From positions 17,857,501 to 17,921,500 of the forward strand of contig OY970822.1 in NCBI GenBank assembly GCA_963853835.1: a stretch of 64,000 bases of DNA, given 5' to 3'. The DNA is from Calendula officinalis. Its lineage: Eukaryota; Streptophyta; Magnoliopsida; Asterales; Asteraceae. This document shows, piece after piece, positions 59,648-64,000 of this stretch (position 1 is the stretch's first letter; each line of letters opens with the position of its first letter). Both the position numbers and the translations under genes were made by a program. The notes under the pieces were generated by a model. The model had not been told where the DNA came from, made no database searches, and saw only the letters and a list, made by a program, of their open reading frames with translations.

Positions 59648-60965
59648 AAATTGAACCTAAACCTATAGTTGTATTATAGTAGTAATAAGTTTGTAATCTC
59701 AAAAGCACAATCTTAATTGTTCTGTTTGCTACAAACTGCCTTTTACAAGATACCTGTTCATAAACAATAAAAAAGGTTGTAGTTGATGTTATATTATTTA
59801 TAGTATATCGATGAATTTGACAAATGACACGGTTTGATCGATTAATAACCTAGTCGCAAGAGTTCTCGAATAATTTCTTCAAGGTCACATGTTTGATCCT
59901 TCCAAATGAAAATATTTACCAGATAATTATCACATAAAGATTAAAAAATAGGATTACAATTGTGATCCTATATGTTTCAAAATGGGTATTTGTTTGTAAT
60001 GTATATGCCCTAACTGTGGTAAATTTTGAAAGAAAAAAACACGGTTCCATTAATGCAAGAACAGACAATTACAACTCACAATTGTCATGTAACCAATCCA
60101 TGAATTATTCCACCCAATACCCAAGTGATACACCTCATGAGAAACATCATGTCTGTAACTCACCCATTACATAGAAGAAACAAACAAAAAACCAATTAAT
60201 TACATAATTGATATTTTAAGAAAACCAGTTTATAGGTGATGTATATACCAACAAAAAACCATATATATAAATACAAGATTGGATAAATTATATATTGTTA
60301 ACTACGGAAAAATTCCAACGTCACTTCTAATATTAATTAAATTATATTGACAAAGAACCAAAAAGCATATTCCTATTTATCGGGAATATTTGGTGTCTAA
60401 ACATTAGAGTATTCATACTTATTAAAATGTTGTATTCTAGCAAGATAGATAAATGTCGACTTGTTAATATAGTTATATTTATAGAAAAAACGAAAATTCA
60501 GACACATATTATACTCCGTACATACATATGTCTTAATTGGAGTTATAAACGATATAAGCAATTAATATTTTCCTTCAAAATATCCAATACAAATTATTGC
60601 AAATTTACAATTCATGTCAGTACGTTAATTTTTACAAAAAATAGATAAAATAATAACTTAAATTTTTTTTACTACCGTATAATCTGTGTCTGCGTTCGTC
60701 ACCGTACTTTCATTTTGTTACTTTCTTGTTAGCTATTATTAGTTATTAATTATTAATAAAAAAGGCTTTTTAATTAATAAAAAAATAACAATATAATAAT
60801 ATTTTTAATAGAATAATGTTAAGGCGATTAATTGAAGGCATTTCAACGGATGTCTCTGTCCACGAAGCCACACATAGTACGTTTGGTTTGCACAACAAAA
60901 TCACATATATTGACGATTTAATTGCCAATTAATTGGAATCGGGTCAAACAAAGGCATCCATCAAT
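59648..60965. other. Spacer between the two USP-like paralogues
   Basis: About 1.3 kb, AT-rich. Contains a B-box-like GGTCACATGTTTGATCC near 59882 (possible SINE remnant) and the 60-bp segment at 60341-60400 shared with 50869-50928. The proximal part before 60966 should be the promoter of paralogue B. Confidence 0.45.
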
Positions 60966-63257
60966 ATGGCCGAGAACGAGATCACTTCCGACCTACCTCC
61001 GATCAACATAATCAACTTTGACAGCTACAGAATCAACAACAGCTGGAATAACGGCAGCAATCATCATGAGATAGTCGAAGTAGAAGACGAGATCGAGGAA
61101 GATGGTGGTGGGTTTGGATTAATGTCAACCATTACAGAAGAATATGAACGGAATGATTTGTTTTCTTATGATATTGATGGGAATGTGAGCGATGTTGTGT
61201 ATGTGGTGACGTGGAGAGGAACTGAAGAAATGTCAACGGCGAGCATGGATGCTTTGGTTTGGACGCTCGGCGGCGATCTTAATGGATCCAGTATTGTTTA
61301 TCTGGTGCACGTGTTCCCGGAGCTCCGTTTCATCCCCACTCCACGTAAGCACGCCCCCATCTTGCTACAAAATTATTCATATAATTTAGATATTTATGAC
61401 TAGCTATAGATACAAGCATTTAATTAATCCATGTTTTGTGTGGTCATAAAATAGGGATTGAATTATGAAGGTTATTGTAAATACATGATATTTACCACAC
61501 AAAAAAAAACTATATCTCTCACCACAACCACAACTTATGTTTTGATATACTTATATAATATGTTTTAAGATTAATAATTTTCTTTTTTTTGAAACGGCAA
61601 ATCTAATCTACTCCTAACTACCACCTATGTCCACGACGGGACTCAAACTCCTGACCTCACACTTGAGAGGGAAACACCATACCGCTAGGCCAAAGGCCCT
61701 TTGATTAAGACTAATAATTAAAGTAGTTTTTGTGGTATAGATATCTACTTCCATTATTAATACCTAACACCTCGTTGTTTGTTTTAATAGATGTAGAATT
61801 AGGTAACAGAAATACACATCACATGTTAAAGTTAATTACAAATTGACAAAATTATGGCGATGTAACCAATAGTAGGTGGGTCAATGTTTTTATGTTAGAG
61901 AAGACTCCTTGACGCTTGCTTAATACAATAATTTATGTTAGAGAAGACTTTTTGACGTATGCTCATCCATGTATTTGAGTCGATTGTTAAACAGAAAAAA
62001 GTTATGCACATGCATATATAAAAATGTATGTATCATTGGCTTCACCTTTAAAAGGAATACATCTAGCGTTAGTATACCAAAAGCAAATTAGTGTTTTAAA
62101 AGGAATTCTGGTTATAAAGAATTTTGTTGGTCATTTCCGAATCTTCTCTATGAAGTATTTGGGAAGGATTGAACGCGTAACATTTAAGGAAAAAACAATT
62201 ACCACAGGCTTTTGGTAAAACCATACGGTATACCAAAAGCAAATTTCACTCTTAATTAAGAGAAGGAAAAGGAATAAAAGAAAGTTGTAGGTCCTTAAAT
62301 TAGGGAAGAGTTGATGCAATTAGCCAATTAGAGCTCAAATCCAGGGGCTTTTTAAAAGGTTATTTCTATCGCTACCATCTTAAAATTTGATTAAACTTAT
62401 AATTGACATGATTATTGGCCTCATAATTTAAACTCATATTAAGACTTCACATAATCAATGACACGTATCTTAATCTACATCTATTATTTCTTGTTTCACA
62501 CCTTCGCGTTGAAGTATATAGCGAACGGGTCGTTGGCCTATCAGCCTCCAAAATGATTGTGGGTTCAAGTATCATTTGGTGTTTACGAAACAAAAACAAT
62601 GAAGTAATTATGTGTCATATCATAACCTTATTTCACCATGCATGTTAATGAAATGATTTATAAGTGATGACGATTTAACATACAGTGGGAAAATTACCAA
62701 TAAATCAAGCAAACCCAGAGCAGAAAGAAAGCTACGTGATTCAAGAAAGAAGAAAACGGAGTGAATACCTCCAAAAGTTTCTTTCCTTGTGCTCTTCCTC
62801 AAAGGTTCAGGTTGAAACCGTGCTTATCGAAAGTGACATGGAGGCAAAAGCCATTTTGGACCTCATTCCGATTCTAAACATAAGAAAACTCGTCTTAGGT
62901 GCCACCAAGTCAAACCTAAGGTAAGGTATCTTTCAGTTTCTATTAATTTAATACTTTATAATAATAATAATAATAATAATCCATCCATCTTGCTTTCACA
63001 GGAAACTCAAGAGTAGTAGCAAGAAAGGTGGAGGTGGGACTCTTGAACAAATTGTCCATAATGCCCCTAAGTTTTGTCAAGTCAAAGTCATATGTGAAGG
63101 AAAAGAGGTTTCACTGCAAGAAGATTTGACCAGCGAGCCACAATCTCCATCCTCAGCTGCACCATCTACACGTGACACTAACTTCAATACCCAAAAACAA
63201 CCTGTGCAAGATGATAACACAAATGGTTCTGTGAATTGCAGCTGCTTCAAGCTCTGA
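60966..63257 (+). CDS. Universal stress protein-like protein, paralogue B
   Basis: Tandem duplicate of the gene at 57647. Exons 60966-61344, 62686-62920 and 63002-63257 give 289 residues. An acidic N-terminus (EVEDEIEEDGGGF) precedes DVVYVVTWRGTEEMS, SMDALVWTLGG, IVYLVHVFPELRFIPTP, then QANPEQKESYV, SDMEAKAILDLIP and LVLGATKSNLR, and a Ser-rich tail ending CSCFKL. I chose Met 60966 because MAEN aligns with MAEK of paralogue A; an in-frame codon at 60933 is not an ATG. Exon 2 fuses what are two exons in paralogue A. Intron 1 is 1.3 kb long, swollen by a MITE with a nested SINE. The pair shares intron 1 and last-intron positions and phases, proving common descent. Confidence 0.87.
61485..61752. 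mobile_element. Small MITE in intron 1 of USP paralogue B, split by a SINE
   Basis: Imperfect inverted ends: GATATTTACCACACAAAAA on the left and AGATATCTATACCACAAAAA read from the right, matching the family at 28361-28489. The SINE below interrupts it. Confidence 0.5.
61580..61704 (-). mobile_element. tRNA-derived SINE in intron 1 of USP paralogue B
   Basis: About 125 bp in minus orientation. A box TGGCCTAGCGGT (complement of 61681-61692), B-box region GGAGTTTGAGTCCCG (complement of about 61637-61651), and a short A-rich tail at the low-coordinate end. It is flanked by a 15-bp duplication TTAAGA(T/C)TAATAATT (61565-61579 and 61705-61719) with one mismatch. Confidence 0.75.
62525..62600 (+). 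mobile_element. Possible short SINE in intron 1 of USP paralogue B
   Basis: GGGTCGTTGGCCTATCAGCC followed by a B-box-like GTGGGTTCAAGTATC and an A-rich end (ACGAAACAAAAACAA). Layout resembles the other SINEs, but no target duplication was found. Confidence 0.35.
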
Positions 63258-63554
63258 AATCTCAATCTGAATCTATAGTTTGTAATATTATTTATACATT
63301 TATTAAAAGTTTGTAATCTGAAAAACATAACCTTATTGCTGGAAACATGTTCAAAAACAATAAACAAAGTTGTAGTTGATTTTATATGTTAATAATATCT
63401 TCCATGAATTTGAGAAAAGACATGATGCAATTAATGCGACAACAGCAGACAATTACAGCTCACAAATGTCATGTAATTGATCCAAGAAAAATACAACCAC
63501 CTTCCATTCATTACATAGAACAAACAAACCGAACCACAAATTCATACCAACTAT
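63258..63554. other. Convergent 3' spacer between USP paralogue B and the kinase gene
   Basis: About 300 bases of AT-rich sequence with AATAAA-like signals on the plus strand (63358-63364). No other feature seen. Confidence 0.5.
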
Positions 63555-64000
63555 TTAGAAGAAATCAAACTCCAAGTAATTATCTGCACCTTTTGGATTT
63601 GAAGCAGCCACAGGGGAGGGTATATTAGTCTTTTCAGCAGTAGAAGCAACAGGAGCAGAAAACCGTTCAAATTCAACGGGCTTTGGTACATCTGGCGGTG
63701 TAGCACAACGAATTAAAGCCCAATTAACACCTTCAAAGAACGGGTGTTGTTTAATCTCGGTAGCTCCACGTTTATAAGCCAACCGATGTTGTGGCTCTTT
63801 TACCAATAAACCCCTGATCAAATCTCTAGCAGAAAAACTGACAGCTGGCGATTCAGGAAACCGCAAAGGCTGGCCCACAACATTAAACAAAGTGGCCCGA
63901 TTACCCGACCCTTTAAACGGTGTTCTACCGAATAACAGCTCGTATAAAAAAATTCCAAAAGTCCACCAATCAACAGCACTACCATGACCTTCACCTTTGA
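63555..64000 (-). CDS. AGC-VIII (D6PK-like) serine/threonine kinase, C-terminal part
   Basis: The last part of an AGC kinase whose 5' end lies beyond the window. The frame is open from 64000 down to the stop at 63555-63557, so the apparent Met at 63890 is internal. Visible are the kinase C-lobe (GHGSAVDWWTFGIFLYELL, FGRTPFKGSG), the SARDLIRGLLVKEPQHRL helix, HPFFEGVNWALIR and the post-kinase tail PPDVPKPVEFERF, ending YLEFDFF. The terminal FDFF is the hydrophobic (PIF) motif that binds PDK1. D6PK/PVPK-like kinases phosphorylate PIN auxin exporters at the plasma membrane; membership in that exact clade is inferred from the DWWTFG region and tail. It is convergent with the USP pair. Confidence 0.88.
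   Translation of the reverse strand, partial: KGEGHGSAVDWWTFGIFLYELLFGRTPFKGSGNRATLFNVVGQPLRFPESPAVSFSARDLIRGLLVKEPQHRLAYKRGATEIKQHPFFEGVNWALIRCATPPDVPKPVEFERFSAPVASTAEKTNIPSPVAASNPKGADNYLEFDFF

Overview
The window is plant nuclear DNA: AT-rich, with intron-rich genes of ordinary plant families (PDS5, CSLE, WEB, SEC14, USP, AGC kinase), tRNA-iMet-primed LTR retrotransposons and many MITEs. The third ORF of the SIRE-type element resembles proteins I remember as very common in Asteraceae genomes, so an Asteraceae source is my best guess. That is an inference from memory, not a search result.

Layout. 0-13.7 kb is gene-rich: the 3' half of a PDS5 cohesin-regulator gene (+), a CSLE cellulose-synthase-like gene with two frameshifts (-), a WEB-family coiled-coil gene (+) and a complete SEC14/CRAL-TRIO gene (-). 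16.55-28.03 kb is a full-length SIRE/Sirevirus-type Ty1-copia element with 651-bp LTRs and a large extra ORF, inserted 5 bp inside a Stowaway-like MITE. 29.69-45.92 kb is a Ty3-gypsy chromovirus-like element with 1714-bp LTRs, decayed by a frameshift and stop codons. It is split by a very young 7.9-kb Ty1-copia element (35.98-43.90 kb, opposite strand) with a 1335-codon uninterrupted ORF and LTRs that look identical. 45.9-57 kb is a field of smaller elements: a foldback Mutator-like MITE, a Pack-MULE carrying a truncated DUF538 gene, a hAT MITE, a tRNA-derived SINE, a Tourist-like MITE, a 3.5-kb solo LTR and a Stowaway-like MITE. 57.4-63.3 kb holds two tandem USP-like paralogues, the first with a perfect (AT)83 tract about 60 bp upstream of its ATG. 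The window ends in the 3' part of an AGC-VIII (D6PK-like) kinase gene on the minus strand.

The host genes do not form a visible pathway or cluster. What they share is location. The strongest unexplained signal is in the SIRE-type element: a short motif, TACTACTG followed mostly by GT or AT, recurs dozens of times through the LTRs, the pol-ORF3 spacer and, in both orientations, the coding regions. The other notable items are the Pack-MULE gene capture, the dated nesting of retroelements, palindromes in the gypsy LTR, and the paralogue-calibrated AT expansion.

All exon boundaries, target-site duplications and mismatch counts were read by eye. No database search was run.
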